Assembly (NCBI GenBank): GCA_050946935.1
Contig: JBMNVR010000003.1
Coordinates: forward strand, 62,001-126,000
Length of the DNA: 64,000 nt
Source of the DNA: UQRS01 sp050946935
GTDB taxonomy: Bacteria; Bacillota; Clostridia; Oscillospirales; Acutalibacteraceae
Reading direction: 5' to 3'
Shown: one piece after another, positions 50,850 to 59,158 of the stretch
Numbering within the stretch: position 1 is the stretch's first letter
Layout: each line of letters opens with the position of its first letter
Position numbers and translations under genes: made by a program
The notes under the pieces: generated by a model
Seen by the model: the letters and a program-made list of their open reading frames with translations, nothing else
What the model was told of the DNA's origin: nothing
Databases searched by the model: none

Positions 50850-51056
50850 ATGATTAGGGTAACGATTAACGAGGATCGGTGCAAAGGCTGCGGCCTTTGC
50901 GTGCACGTGTGTCCGAAAAAGGTGCTGGTCATCGCCAAGGACCGGCTGAATGCCAAGGGATACCATCCCGCCAGCGCGGACGATCAAAGCGGCTGTATTT
51001 CCTGCGCGATGTGCGCAACCATGTGCCCGGATGTGGCGATTAAAGTTGAAAAATAA
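50850..51056 (+). CDS. korD: 2-oxoacid:ferredoxin oxidoreductase, ferredoxin (delta) subunit
   Basis: 68-aa protein with two 4Fe-4S motifs: CKGCGLCVHVCP and CISCAMCATMCP. It carries electrons from the TPP centre to external ferredoxin. In order with korA, korB and korC it forms the four-subunit complex. GGAGG lies upstream. Confidence 0.93.
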   Translation: MIRVTINEDRCKGCGLCVHVCPKKVLVIAKDRLNAKGYHPASADDQSGCISCAMCATMCPDVAIKVEK

Positions 51057-51074
51057 CCGACCGTCGGGTTCGGC

Positions 51075-51110
51075 GGCTTTTTTGAAAGCAATCAAGCTTT
51101 CAAAAAAGCC
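51075..51110. repeat. Perfect 15-bp hairpin between korD and korA
   Basis: GGCTTTTTTGAAAGC (51075-51089), 6-nt loop, GCTTTCAAAAAAGCC (51096-51110). An outer pair CCGTCGG (51061-51067)/CCGACGG (about 51126) extends it. No U-tail follows, so it is more likely an mRNA-processing or stability element than a terminator. Confidence 0.85.
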
Positions 51111-51173
51111 GGCATTCAGCAAGACCGACGGGATGTTTCATCCACCGCGCTATATAAGGAAGGAGCTTGCTTT

Positions 51174-52235
51174 ATGAGTGAAAAAGTATTGATGAAGGGC
51201 AATGAGGCGCTGGCCGAGGCGGCAATCCGGGCCGGTTGTCATCATTTCTTTGGTTATCCGATTACACCGCAGACCGAGCTGGCCGCCTACATGGCTAAGA
51301 AGCTGCCCAAGATTGGCGGTACATATCTTCAGGCGGAGAGCGAGATCGCGGCCATCAACATGGTACAGGGCGCCGGCGCGGCCGGCATCCGGGCCATGAC
51401 CTCATCCTCCTCGCCGGGCATCAGCCTCAAAAGCGAGGGCATCTCTTACATGGCGGGGGCGGACGTGCCCGGCCTGATCATCAATGTACAGCGGGGCGGC
51501 CCGGGACTGGGCGGCATCCAGCCGTCGCAGGCCGACTATTGGCAGGCCACCCGCGCCCTCGGCCACGGCGATTTTCATATTCTGGTTTTCGCCCCCTCCA
51601 CCGTGCAGGAGATGGTCGATCTGGTCGGCACGGCCTTTGATCTCTCCGACGCTTACCGCGTGCCGGCTATGATTTTGGCCGACGGTATGCTGGGGCAGAT
51701 GATGGAACCGGTCTCTTTTAAAGAGGAAGGGGAGAAAACCCTTCCCGAAAAGCCCTGGGCGTTGACCGGGCATCAGGGCAAGCGGGCGCACAATGTGGTG
51801 AACTCGCTCTTCCTGCAGGCAAACGAGCTGGAGGATAAAATTGCCGAGCGTTTTGCGCGGTATGACCGGATTCGGGAGAAGGAGTGCCGCTTTGCCGATT
51901 TTATGGCAGAGGATGCGGAGATTCTGGTTGTTGCTTACGGCGCGACCGCGCGTGTGGCGCAGGCCGCCGTAAAGGAGGCACGCGCTGAGGGGATCAAGGC
52001 CGGTTGCTTCCGGCCGATCACGCTTTGGCCTTTCCCGTCGGCCGAACTGAAACGGCGGGCGGAAACCACCAAGGCTTTTCTGACGGTGGAGATGAGCCGC
52101 GGTCAGATGATCGACGACGTCAAGCTGGCAATCGACTGCAGCCGTCCGGTGGAGTTTTTCGGCCGTACCGGCGGCGTCATCCCTGAGCCGGACGAGATCC
52201 TCGCAAAAATCCGGGAGATGGCGGGGATTCTCTGA
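51174..52235 (+). CDS. korA: 2-oxoacid:ferredoxin oxidoreductase, alpha subunit
   Basis: Pyrimidine-binding subunit of a KorA/VorB-type enzyme that oxidatively decarboxylates a 2-oxoacid (2-oxoglutarate or branched-chain) to the acyl-CoA with ferredoxin as acceptor, or runs in reverse. MKGNEALAEAAIRAGCHHFFGYPITPQTELAAYMA, EIAAINMVQGAGAAGIRAMTSSSSPGISLKSEGISY and RGGPGLGGIQPSQADY are typical. 353 aa. The substrate cannot be decided from the sequence. Confidence 0.93.
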   Translation: MSEKVLMKGNEALAEAAIRAGCHHFFGYPITPQTELAAYMAKKLPKIGGTYLQAESEIAAINMVQGAGAAGIRAMTSSSSPGISLKSEGISYMAGADVPGLIINVQRGGPGLGGIQPSQADYWQATRALGHGDFHILVFAPSTVQEMVDLVGTAFDLSDAYRVPAMILADGMLGQMMEPVSFKEEGEKTLPEKPWALTGHQGKRAHNVVNSLFLQANELEDKIAERFARYDRIREKECRFADFMAEDAEILVVAYGATARVAQAAVKEARAEGIKAGCFRPITLWPFPSAELKRRAETTKAFLTVEMSRGQMIDDVKLAIDCSRPVEFFGRTGGVIPEPDEILAKIREMAGIL

Positions 52236-52364
52236 ACCCGGTGGGGAAAACGGAGGAGTTTTCTCCGCAAACCTACATGAGAAAAAGACGCGCGCCCGGG
52301 CGCAAACGTCGGGTGCGTCGCTTGACAAAAGTGTTCTATATAGGCAGGAAAGGATTGAGGAAGA

Positions 52365-53120
52365 ATGGCAGTCGTATTTGACAGGCCGAAGTCGTTGGTC
52401 GACCGTCCCACGCATTATTGCCCGGGATGCGGCCACGGTATTGTCCATCGCCTGGTGGCGGAGGTTATGGACGAACTCGGGATTGAGGGAAACGCTGTTG
52501 GCGTCGCGCCGGTTGGTTGCGCCGTTATGGCATATGATTATTTTGGTTGTGATATGATCGAAGCGCCGCACGGCCGCGCGCCGGCGGTGGCGACCGGCAT
52601 TAAACGCGCCCGGCCGGAGAATATTGTATTTACCTATCAGGGGGATGGAGACCTCGCCGCCATCGGTACGGCCGAAACGGTGCATTCCGCCACCCGCGGG
52701 GAAAACATCACGGTTATCTTTATCAACAACGCGATTTACGGTATGACCGGCGGTCAGATGGCGCCCACCACCCTGCCGGGACAGGTGACCCAGACGACCC
52801 CCTATGGCCGGGATGTAAGCTACTCCGGCAATCCGGTTCGCGTGTGCGAGATGCTTTCCACCCTCGACGGAGTTGCGTTGGCCCAGCGGGTCACGGTTGA
52901 CACCGTGCCTCATGTGCGCCAGGCGAAGGAGGCGATCCGCAAGGGCTTCCAGAACCAGATCGACAAAAAAGGTTTCTCGATTATTGAGGTTGTCAGTACC
53001 TGCCCGACCAACTGGGGGCTGTCGCCGGTCGACGCTTTCCAGTGGCTGCGGGACAACATGCTGCCCTACTATCCTCTCGGCGTATATAAGGAGAAGAAGG
53101 AGGATTCCGGCAATGACTGA
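52365..53120 (+). CDS. korB: 2-oxoacid:ferredoxin oxidoreductase, beta subunit
   Basis: TPP-binding subunit, 251 aa. The HYCPGCGHGIVHRLVAEVMDELG opening, AVMAYDYFGCDMIEAPHGRAPAVATGIK and the Mg/TPP motif GDGDLAAIGTAETVHSA...NNAIYGMTGGQ are diagnostic. The 129-bp gap from korA holds GC-rich hairpins but no promoter with proper spacing. The stop overlaps korC by eight bases. Confidence 0.94.
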   Translation: MAVVFDRPKSLVDRPTHYCPGCGHGIVHRLVAEVMDELGIEGNAVGVAPVGCAVMAYDYFGCDMIEAPHGRAPAVATGIKRARPENIVFTYQGDGDLAAIGTAETVHSATRGENITVIFINNAIYGMTGGQMAPTTLPGQVTQTTPYGRDVSYSGNPVRVCEMLSTLDGVALAQRVTVDTVPHVRQAKEAIRKGFQNQIDKKGFSIIEVVSTCPTNWGLSPVDAFQWLRDNMLPYYPLGVYKEKKEDSGND

Positions 53121-53652
53121 TTATAAAATGGTTTTCGCCGGCTTCGGCGGACAGGGCATCCTCTTCGCCGGGAAGGTTGCGGCCAACGCCGGCCTCCACG
53201 ACGGAAAAGAGGTTTCCTGGCTGCCCTCTTACGGGCCGGAGATGCGGGGCGGTACGGCTAACTGCAGTGTTTGCATTTCGGATGAGCCGATCGGTTCTCC
53301 GCTGGTGGTGCGGCCGAATATCCTGGTAGCCATGAACCAGCCGTCGTATGAGAAGTTTATCGACAAGGTGGCGCCGGGTGGACTGGTCGTTTATGACAGT
53401 ACACTGATCCATGCTGACGCGCCGCGCGGCGACCTGACCATCATTGCCATTCCGGCCACCGCTATGGCGGAGGAGCAGGATTTGAAAGGCCTTGCGAACA
53501 TCATCATCCTCGGCAAGGTGCTGGAGCAGACCGGCTTCGCCACGATGGAGGGCATCAAGGGCGGCGTCGAACACGCCGTACCGCCAAAAAAACAGCATTT
53601 GATTGCCGCCAATCTGCGTGCGATCGAGCTGGGACAGGCATTTGAAGCGTAA
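53113..53652 (+). CDS. korC: 2-oxoacid:ferredoxin oxidoreductase, gamma subunit
   Basis: 179-aa gamma-type subunit, with FAGFGGQGILFAGKVAANAGL, the GKEVSWLPSYGPEMRGGTANCSVCISD signature and NQPSYEKFIDKVAPGG. It forms part of the CoA-binding region of the complex. ATG at 53113 lies inside the end of korB, so translation is coupled. Last gene of the operon. Confidence 0.94.
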   Translation: MTDYKMVFAGFGGQGILFAGKVAANAGLHDGKEVSWLPSYGPEMRGGTANCSVCISDEPIGSPLVVRPNILVAMNQPSYEKFIDKVAPGGLVVYDSTLIHADAPRGDLTIIAIPATAMAEEQDLKGLANIIILGKVLEQTGFATMEGIKGGVEHAVPPKKQHLIAANLRAIELGQAFEA

Positions 53653-53670
53653 GCAAACTTTGGTTTGCAC

Positions 53671-53718
53671 AACGCCCTGCAAACGAATAGATATTCGTTT
53701 GCAGGGCGTTTATTTGCT
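53671..53718 (+). terminator. Terminator after the kor operon
   Basis: 18-bp stem AACGCCCTGCAAACGAAT (53671-53688)/ATTCGTTTGCAGGGCGTT (53693-53710), then TATTTGCTTT. 53719-53854 shows no gene. Confidence 0.9.
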
Positions 53719-53854
53719 TTGCTTTTCAGCGCCGCCTCTCTCGCCGCCGCGCAAAACAAGTCGTCAAGCGTGGAAAATTCGGACAGGATGGTCGGCCTTG
53801 CCGACTCTCTGCCCGGCAGGGCCGGCGGTTTGCTCTGACTTCGGTTGCCAAGCA

Positions 53855-53883
53855 TTGACAATTTGGGCATTTCATTGTAAAAT
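53855..53883 (+). promoter_or_regulatory. Promoter for the rml/polysaccharide operon
   Basis: TTGACA (53855-53860), 17 bp, TAAAAT (53878-53883), 86 bp before rmlA. No further promoter is obvious downstream, so the genes to at least 63.7 kb may form one transcript. Confidence 0.85.
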
Positions 53884-53969
53884 ATTCTAAATGATTCTGT
53901 CCGCCTGTCGAAAAACGGGGGACGGGGCGTGAAAAATGCAGAAAACCGAAAAGAAAGGAACCTTGTTTT

Positions 53970-54842
53970 ATGAAAGGGATTATTCTTGCGGGCGGCGCCG
54001 GTACACGGTTGTATCCGTCCACGCTGGCGGTTTCCAAGCAGATGCTTACAATATATGACAAGCCGATGGTTTATTATCCGATGTCGACTCTGATGCTGGC
54101 CGGAATCCGGGAGGTGCTGATTATCTCTACTCCGCGGGATCTGCCCTGCTATAAGGAGCTGTTCGGAGATGGCGCTCAGCTTGGAATGCAGATTTCCTAC
54201 GCGCAGCAGGATAAGCCGCGCGGCCTTGCCGACGCTTTTATTTTAGGGGCGGAATTTATCGGCTCGGACAGTGTTTGCCTTGTACTTGGGGATAATATAT
54301 TCTATGGCTACGGTTTTTCCGAGCGGCTGCAGGCTGCCGCCGCCAGAAAATCAGGCGCCACAATTTTCGGCTATCACGTCAGCAATCCCAAGGAGTTCGG
54401 CGTGGTGGAATACGATAAGGACTGGAACGTCCTCTCGATTGAGGAAAAGCCGGAACACCCCAAATCCAACTACGCTGTGCCGGGTCTTTATTTTTATGAT
54501 AACGAGGTGGTCGAAATCGCGAGAAATGTCCAACCCTCTGCCAGAGGGGAACTGGAAATCACCTCGGTCAATAATGAGTATCTGCGCCGCGGCCGCCTGA
54601 AGGTTGAACTGTTCGGGCGCGGTATGGCCTGGCTGGATACCGGCAACCATCGCTCGATGCTGGCCGCTTCCAATTTTATCGAGGCGGTGCAGACCCGGCA
54701 GGGTCTTTATGTCGCCTGCCTGGAAGAAATCGCCTACAACAACGATTTTATCACGAGAGAGATGCTGCTGAAACAGGCCGAGCGCCTGAAAACGACCGAG
54801 TACGGCCAATACCTCTTCAAAATTGCGGAGAAGGAGAATTAA
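53970..54842 (+). CDS. rfbA: Glucose-1-phosphate thymidylyltransferase
   Basis: RmlA, first step of dTDP-L-rhamnose synthesis. MKGIILAGGAGTRLYPSTLAVSKQMLTIYDKPMVYYPM is the classic nucleotide-binding start. LGDNIFYG, VVEYDKDWNVLSIEEKPEHPKSNYAVPGLYFYDN and AWLDTGNHRSMLAASNFIEAVQTRQGLYVACLEEIA also match. 290 aa. Operon order is A-D-B-GT-C. Confidence 0.97.
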   Translation: MKGIILAGGAGTRLYPSTLAVSKQMLTIYDKPMVYYPMSTLMLAGIREVLIISTPRDLPCYKELFGDGAQLGMQISYAQQDKPRGLADAFILGAEFIGSDSVCLVLGDNIFYGYGFSERLQAAAARKSGATIFGYHVSNPKEFGVVEYDKDWNVLSIEEKPEHPKSNYAVPGLYFYDNEVVEIARNVQPSARGELEITSVNNEYLRRGRLKVELFGRGMAWLDTGNHRSMLAASNFIEAVQTRQGLYVACLEEIAYNNDFITREMLLKQAERLKTTEYGQYLFKIAEKEN

Positions 54843-54848
54843 CCTATT

Positions 54849-55742
54849 ATGATGATTCTGATTACCGGATGCGACGGGCAGCTCGGGCAGGAATTGCAAT
54901 CTATCCTGACATCCGGCCATAGCGAGATCGGCCCGATCCCGGAGGAACTGGAGGACTGCGATATTTCTGCGGTCGACGTGGACGAGCTGGATATCACCGA
55001 CACGGCCGCTGTCCTCGGCTTTGTGCGTTCAAGCGCGCCCGACGTGATTATCAACTGCGCTGCGATGACCAACGTCAATGCCTGTGAGAGCGAGTTGGTC
55101 ACCGCCATGCGAGTTAACGCCATCGGGCCGCGTAATCTGGCCCTCGCGGCGGAGGAGATCGGCGCCAAGCTGATCCACGTCTCCACCGACTATGTGTTCA
55201 GCGGCAACGGTTCGGTGCCCTACTGCGAGTGGGATGAGACCGAGCCGAACACCGTTTATGGGAAATCCAAGCTGCTCGGGGAGCAGTACGTCCTCGATAC
55301 CTGCCACCGCGCCTTTGTCGTGCGGACGGCCTGGCTGTACGGGCTGGTCGGGGGCAATTTTGTCAAGACCATGCGCCGCCTCGGACGGGAGAAGGGGGAG
55401 GTCACGGTGGTCTACGACCAGCGGGGCAACCCGACCAACGCCAACGATTTGGCCCACCATCTGCTCAAGCTTGCGGTGGGGGAGGAATATGGTATTTATC
55501 ACTGCACCGGCAGCGGGGAGTGCAGTTGGTTTGATTTCGCCTGCAAGATTATGGAGTATTCGGGCATCGCCTGTCGGGTGAATCCCTGCACAACGGCCGA
55601 GTATCCGACCCCGGCGCCCCGGCCGGCCTATTCCGCTTTGCGCAACCTGATGTTGGAATCGACCGTCGGGGACGAAATGCGCCCGTGGGAGGATGCTTTG
55701 CAAAGCTATTGTCAGAAGTTGAACCAAACCGAGCAGGGTTGA
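54849..55742 (+). CDS. rfbD: dTDP-4-dehydrorhamnose reductase
   Basis: RmlD, the last step to dTDP-L-rhamnose. NAD(P) loop ILITGCDGQLGQEL, NCAAMTNVNACESE, LIHVSTDYVFSGNGSVPYCEWDETEPNTVYGKSKLLGE with the catalytic YxxxK, and VRTAWLYG. 297 aa. Five bases after rfbA. Distinct from the RmlD-like gene at 45.3 kb. Confidence 0.95.
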   Translation: MMILITGCDGQLGQELQSILTSGHSEIGPIPEELEDCDISAVDVDELDITDTAAVLGFVRSSAPDVIINCAAMTNVNACESELVTAMRVNAIGPRNLALAAEEIGAKLIHVSTDYVFSGNGSVPYCEWDETEPNTVYGKSKLLGEQYVLDTCHRAFVVRTAWLYGLVGGNFVKTMRRLGREKGEVTVVYDQRGNPTNANDLAHHLLKLAVGEEYGIYHCTGSGECSWFDFACKIMEYSGIACRVNPCTTAEYPTPAPRPAYSALRNLMLESTVGDEMRPWEDALQSYCQKLNQTEQG

Positions 55743-55789
55743 CCGCCCTTTTTTAAAGTACGCTTTATAAAAGAAAGGAAATGGCTTTT

Positions 55790-56851
55790 ATGACGAAAAC
55801 CTATCTTGTGACCGGCGGCGCCGGCTTTATCGGATCCAATTTTGTTTTGTATATGCTGCAAAAATACCCGGATATAAAGATCATCAACCTGGACAAGCTG
55901 ACCTACGCCGGCAATCTGGAAAATCTTAAGTCGGTTGAAAAGGATCCCCGTTACACCTTTGTGCAGGCGGACATCTGCGATAAGGCCGCGGTGGAGAAGC
56001 TGTTTTCGGAAAATGAGATCGACTATGTCGTCAACTTCGCGGCCGAGAGCCATGTTGACCGCAGCATCTCGAATCCGGAAATTTTTGTCCAGACCAACGT
56101 GATGGGCACCGTCAACCTGCTGGCCGCCGCCAAACAGGCGTGGCAGACCGGCGACGACCAGTACCGCGAGGGGGTAAAATACCTCCAGGTTTCGACCGAC
56201 GAGGTTTACGGCTCTCTGGGCGAGACCGGCTATTTTATGGAGACAACCCCGCTCGATCCGCACAGCCCTTATTCTTCCAGCAAGGCGTCGGCTGACCTGT
56301 TTGTCAAAGCCTTCCACGACACCTATAAATTCCCGATGAACATCACCCGCTGCTCCAACAACTACGGCCCCTACCAGTTTCCGGAAAAGCTGATCCCCCT
56401 GATCATGAACAACACCCTGCTGCACAAGGATCTGCCGGTTTACGGCGACGGGATGCAGGTGCGCGACTGGCTGTATGTGGAGGATCACTGCAAAGCCATC
56501 GATATGGTGCTGACCGGCGGCGTTTCGGGCGAGGTGTACAATGTCGGAGGACACAACGAGCGGCCGAATATTTTTATCGTCAAGACCATCATTGCCTATA
56601 TCAAAGAGCATGTCGACAGCGAGGTGGGCGAGCATATGATTAAGTATGTCACCGACCGCAAGGGTCACGACCGTCGCTACGGCATCGACCCGACCAAGAT
56701 CAAGGATGCGCTCGGCTGGTATCCGGAGACTGCTTTTGAGGTCGGCATTAAAAAGACGCTGCAATGGTACCTGGATAATCGCGACTGGGTGGAGAATGTA
56801 ACCAGCGGCGCTTATCAGAGCTATTACGAAAAGATGTACGGGGACAAATAA
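55790..56851 (+). CDS. rfbB: dTDP-glucose 4,6-dehydratase
   Basis: RmlB, extended SDR. VTGGAGFIGSNFVLYMLQKYPD, NFAAESHVDRSI, QVSTDEVYGSLGETGYFMETTPLDPHSPYSSSKASAD and DRKGHDRRYGIDPTKIKDALGWYPET are family signatures. 353 aa. ATG at 55790 is at proper distance from AAAGGA; ATG 55781 is nearer to it. Confidence 0.97.
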   Translation: MTKTYLVTGGAGFIGSNFVLYMLQKYPDIKIINLDKLTYAGNLENLKSVEKDPRYTFVQADICDKAAVEKLFSENEIDYVVNFAAESHVDRSISNPEIFVQTNVMGTVNLLAAAKQAWQTGDDQYREGVKYLQVSTDEVYGSLGETGYFMETTPLDPHSPYSSSKASADLFVKAFHDTYKFPMNITRCSNNYGPYQFPEKLIPLIMNNTLLHKDLPVYGDGMQVRDWLYVEDHCKAIDMVLTGGVSGEVYNVGGHNERPNIFIVKTIIAYIKEHVDSEVGEHMIKYVTDRKGHDRRYGIDPTKIKDALGWYPETAFEVGIKKTLQWYLDNRDWVENVTSGAYQSYYEKMYGDK

Positions 56852-56854
56852 GTC

Positions 56855-57856
56855 ATGCAAAAGGTTTCGATTGTCATGGCGACCTACTGCGGGGAGAGGT
56901 ATGTTGAGGCGCAGCTTTCCTCCCTGCTGGCGCAGACCCGTCCGGCCGACGAGGTGCTGATCTTCGATGATTGCTCATCCGACCGTACGGCGGAGATTGT
57001 CTCTGATTTTATCTCGAAAAACGGCCTTGCCCACTGGCGCTTCCGGGTAAACGAAAAAAACCTTGGGTTTATCGAAAATTTTCGTTCGCTGCTGCAGGCG
57101 GCAACAGGGGATATCCTCTTTCTCTGCGACCAGGACGACGTATGGTATCCCGATAAGCTCGAGCGGATGCTGGACGTGTTTGCCGGGCATCCGGATGCGA
57201 TGTCGGTGAATGGCGGCTTCGATTTTATCGACGGGGAGGGGAGGCAAGTTCTTTCGGTCACGGCCGAAGGACACAGCAACCACGATCTGATCTTCCGCCC
57301 GATCGAGCCGGACGCGGCCGTACCGCTTTCGTATGCGGAGGTGTTGCGCGGCAATGCTTCTCCCGGGTGCACGATGGCCGTCCGGCGGGAGTTGCGGGAC
57401 TATTATCTCGCCCACACGACGGGGCTGATTCCGCACGACTGGGAGTTGAATATTTTCGCGGGAGAGATTGGAAAGGCATATTTTTATAACCGGGCGGTGA
57501 TCGGCTATCGTATCCACGGCGGCAATGTGATCGGCCTGAAAATCGGGGACGGGAAAACCCATCTGACCACCGGTGTGGATGAGGATCGGCGTTTGAAAAT
57601 TTTCCGCGATCAGGAGAAGCTGCTTCGGTTTTATAAAACGCAGATTTCCTCCGACGACGCGGAGGTGCAGACCTATATCCGACATTTTGAAAGCTATCTG
57701 AGGCTTCGGGAAAAATGCCTTGTCCGGCACAACCCGTTCGCCTTTTTCGGCTTTCTGGCGCATTACAGGCATCTGCGGCCAAATATTCCGGTACGCAGCC
57801 TGTTCGGCGACCTGGTGTATGCGCTTCGCATACAGAAATTTTTTGAAAGAACGTGA
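56855..57856 (+). CDS. Glycosyltransferase family 2
   Basis: GT-A-fold inverting transferase, 333 aa. The N-terminal VSIVMATYCGERYVEAQLSSLLAQT, DDCSSDRT, ILFLCDQDDVWYPDKLERM (DxD-like DQDD motif) and CTMAVRRELRD are visible. The C-terminal part may be membrane-associated. Inserted between rfbB and rfbC, so a rhamnosyltransferase is plausible; donor and acceptor cannot be read. Confidence 0.9.
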   Translation: MQKVSIVMATYCGERYVEAQLSSLLAQTRPADEVLIFDDCSSDRTAEIVSDFISKNGLAHWRFRVNEKNLGFIENFRSLLQAATGDILFLCDQDDVWYPDKLERMLDVFAGHPDAMSVNGGFDFIDGEGRQVLSVTAEGHSNHDLIFRPIEPDAAVPLSYAEVLRGNASPGCTMAVRRELRDYYLAHTTGLIPHDWELNIFAGEIGKAYFYNRAVIGYRIHGGNVIGLKIGDGKTHLTTGVDEDRRLKIFRDQEKLLRFYKTQISSDDAEVQTYIRHFESYLRLREKCLVRHNPFAFFGFLAHYRHLRPNIPVRSLFGDLVYALRIQKFFERT

Positions 57857-57862
57857 TTTTTC

Positions 57863-58423
57863 ATGGGAAAATTTCAGTTTGAAAAAACCCCGCTCGAGGG
57901 GGTATACGTAATTTCCCCGACCGTGTTCGGCGACGACCGCGGTTATTTTATGGAAACATATCAGTATGAGGAATTTGCGGCGGCCGGCCTCGACATGACC
58001 TTTGTGCAGGACAATCAGTCCAAGTCAAAGCGCGGCGTGCTGCGCGGCCTGCATTTTCAGACCCGCAATCCCCAGGGCAAGCTGGTCCGGGTCATCCGGG
58101 GCGAGGTGTACGACGTCGCCGTGGACATCCGGAAGGGCAGCCCGACCTTTGGCCGGCACTTCGGCGTCCGCCTGAGCGAAGAGAATAAAAAACAGTTCTA
58201 TGTTCCCGAGGGGTTTGCCCACGGATTTCTGGTTACGTCGGACACGGCTGAGTTTGTGTACAAGTGCACCAACTATTATGACCCGTCAAGCGAGGCCGGC
58301 ATCCTCTGGAATGATCCGGAGCTTGCCATCGACTGGCCGATTGCGGAGGATATGGAGATTCTGCTTTCCGACAAGGATAAAAAACAGCAGAGCTTTGCCG
58401 ACTACTGTAAAAACAACGGATGA
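57863..58423 (+). CDS. rfbC: dTDP-4-dehydrorhamnose 3,5-epimerase
   Basis: RmlC cupin epimerase, 186 aa. The family marks are SPTVFGDDRGYFMETY, QDNQSKSKRGVLRGLHFQ with the catalytic His, KLVRVIRGEVYDVAVDIRKGSPTFG, and YVPEGFAHGFLVTSDTAEFVYKC. Its stop overlaps the next gene in ATGA. Confidence 0.97.
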   Translation: MGKFQFEKTPLEGVYVISPTVFGDDRGYFMETYQYEEFAAAGLDMTFVQDNQSKSKRGVLRGLHFQTRNPQGKLVRVIRGEVYDVAVDIRKGSPTFGRHFGVRLSEENKKQFYVPEGFAHGFLVTSDTAEFVYKCTNYYDPSSEAGILWNDPELAIDWPIAEDMEILLSDKDKKQQSFADYCKNNG

Positions 58424-59130
58424 GCGGGAGATTGCGGGTCTCGGTCGCGATGGCGGCGTATAATGGCGAGGCCTTTATTAAAGAACAGATTGCGTCTATC
58501 CTCCCCCAGCTTGGGGAGGAGGACGAGTTGGTGATTTCTCTCGATCCGTCGGACGACCGCACGGCGGAGGTTATAAAGGATTTTGCAGATTTCCGTATCC
58601 GGCTGCTGGACGGGCCGGGTCAGGGTTTGCAGAAGAATTTTGAAAACGCTCTGCGGCACTGCGGGGGAGAGATTCTCTTCCTTTGCGATCAGGACGACGT
58701 CTGGGCGCCGGATAAGGTTGCGGCCGTGCGGGAGATTTTTGAGAACGGCGACGCACTGTTGGTCCTGCACGACGCACAGATTACCGACGGCGCGCTGCGG
58801 GTGACCGAACCCTCCTTTTTTGCGGCGCACGGGACGCGGACCGGGTTTTGGCGCAATGTGTTACGAAATTCCTATATCGGATGCTGCATGGCGTTCCGCC
58901 GGCCTCTTTTGGAGAGAATTTTGCCCTTTCCCGACCGGCTGCCCATGCACGACCAGTGGATCGGACTGCGGGCCGAGCGCAGCGGCAGGGTTGTGCTGCT
59001 TGCCCGTCCGCTGCTTTTGTACCGGCGGCACGGCGGCAATGCGAGCGGGGAGACGCACGCCTCTTTGCCACAGATGCTACGGTGGAGAGGACAACTGCTT
59101 TTGGCACTGATGCGGCGCCGGAAAAAATAA
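58420..59130 (+). CDS. Glycosyltransferase family 2
   Basis: 236-aa GT2 with SVAMAAYNGEAFIKEQIASILPQL, SLDPSDDRT and ILFLCDQDDVWAPDKVA. CCMAFRRPLLERILPFP and HDQWIGLRAERSG lie in the acceptor region. It is shorter than the other three and similar in the DQDDVW block to the 56.9-kb gene, so the two may be paralogues adding related sugars. Coupled to rfbC by overlap. Confidence 0.9.
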   Translation: MSGRLRVSVAMAAYNGEAFIKEQIASILPQLGEEDELVISLDPSDDRTAEVIKDFADFRIRLLDGPGQGLQKNFENALRHCGGEILFLCDQDDVWAPDKVAAVREIFENGDALLVLHDAQITDGALRVTEPSFFAAHGTRTGFWRNVLRNSYIGCCMAFRRPLLERILPFPDRLPMHDQWIGLRAERSGRVVLLARPLLLYRRHGGNASGETHASLPQMLRWRGQLLLALMRRRKK

Positions 59131-59158
59131 CCGGCAGTACGGAGGTTTTGCAATTACT

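Noticed and set aside
52320..52345. TTGACA followed by TATATA in the korA-korB gap, as an internal promoter.
   Set aside because: The spacing is about 9-10 bp, far from the 16-18 bp needed.
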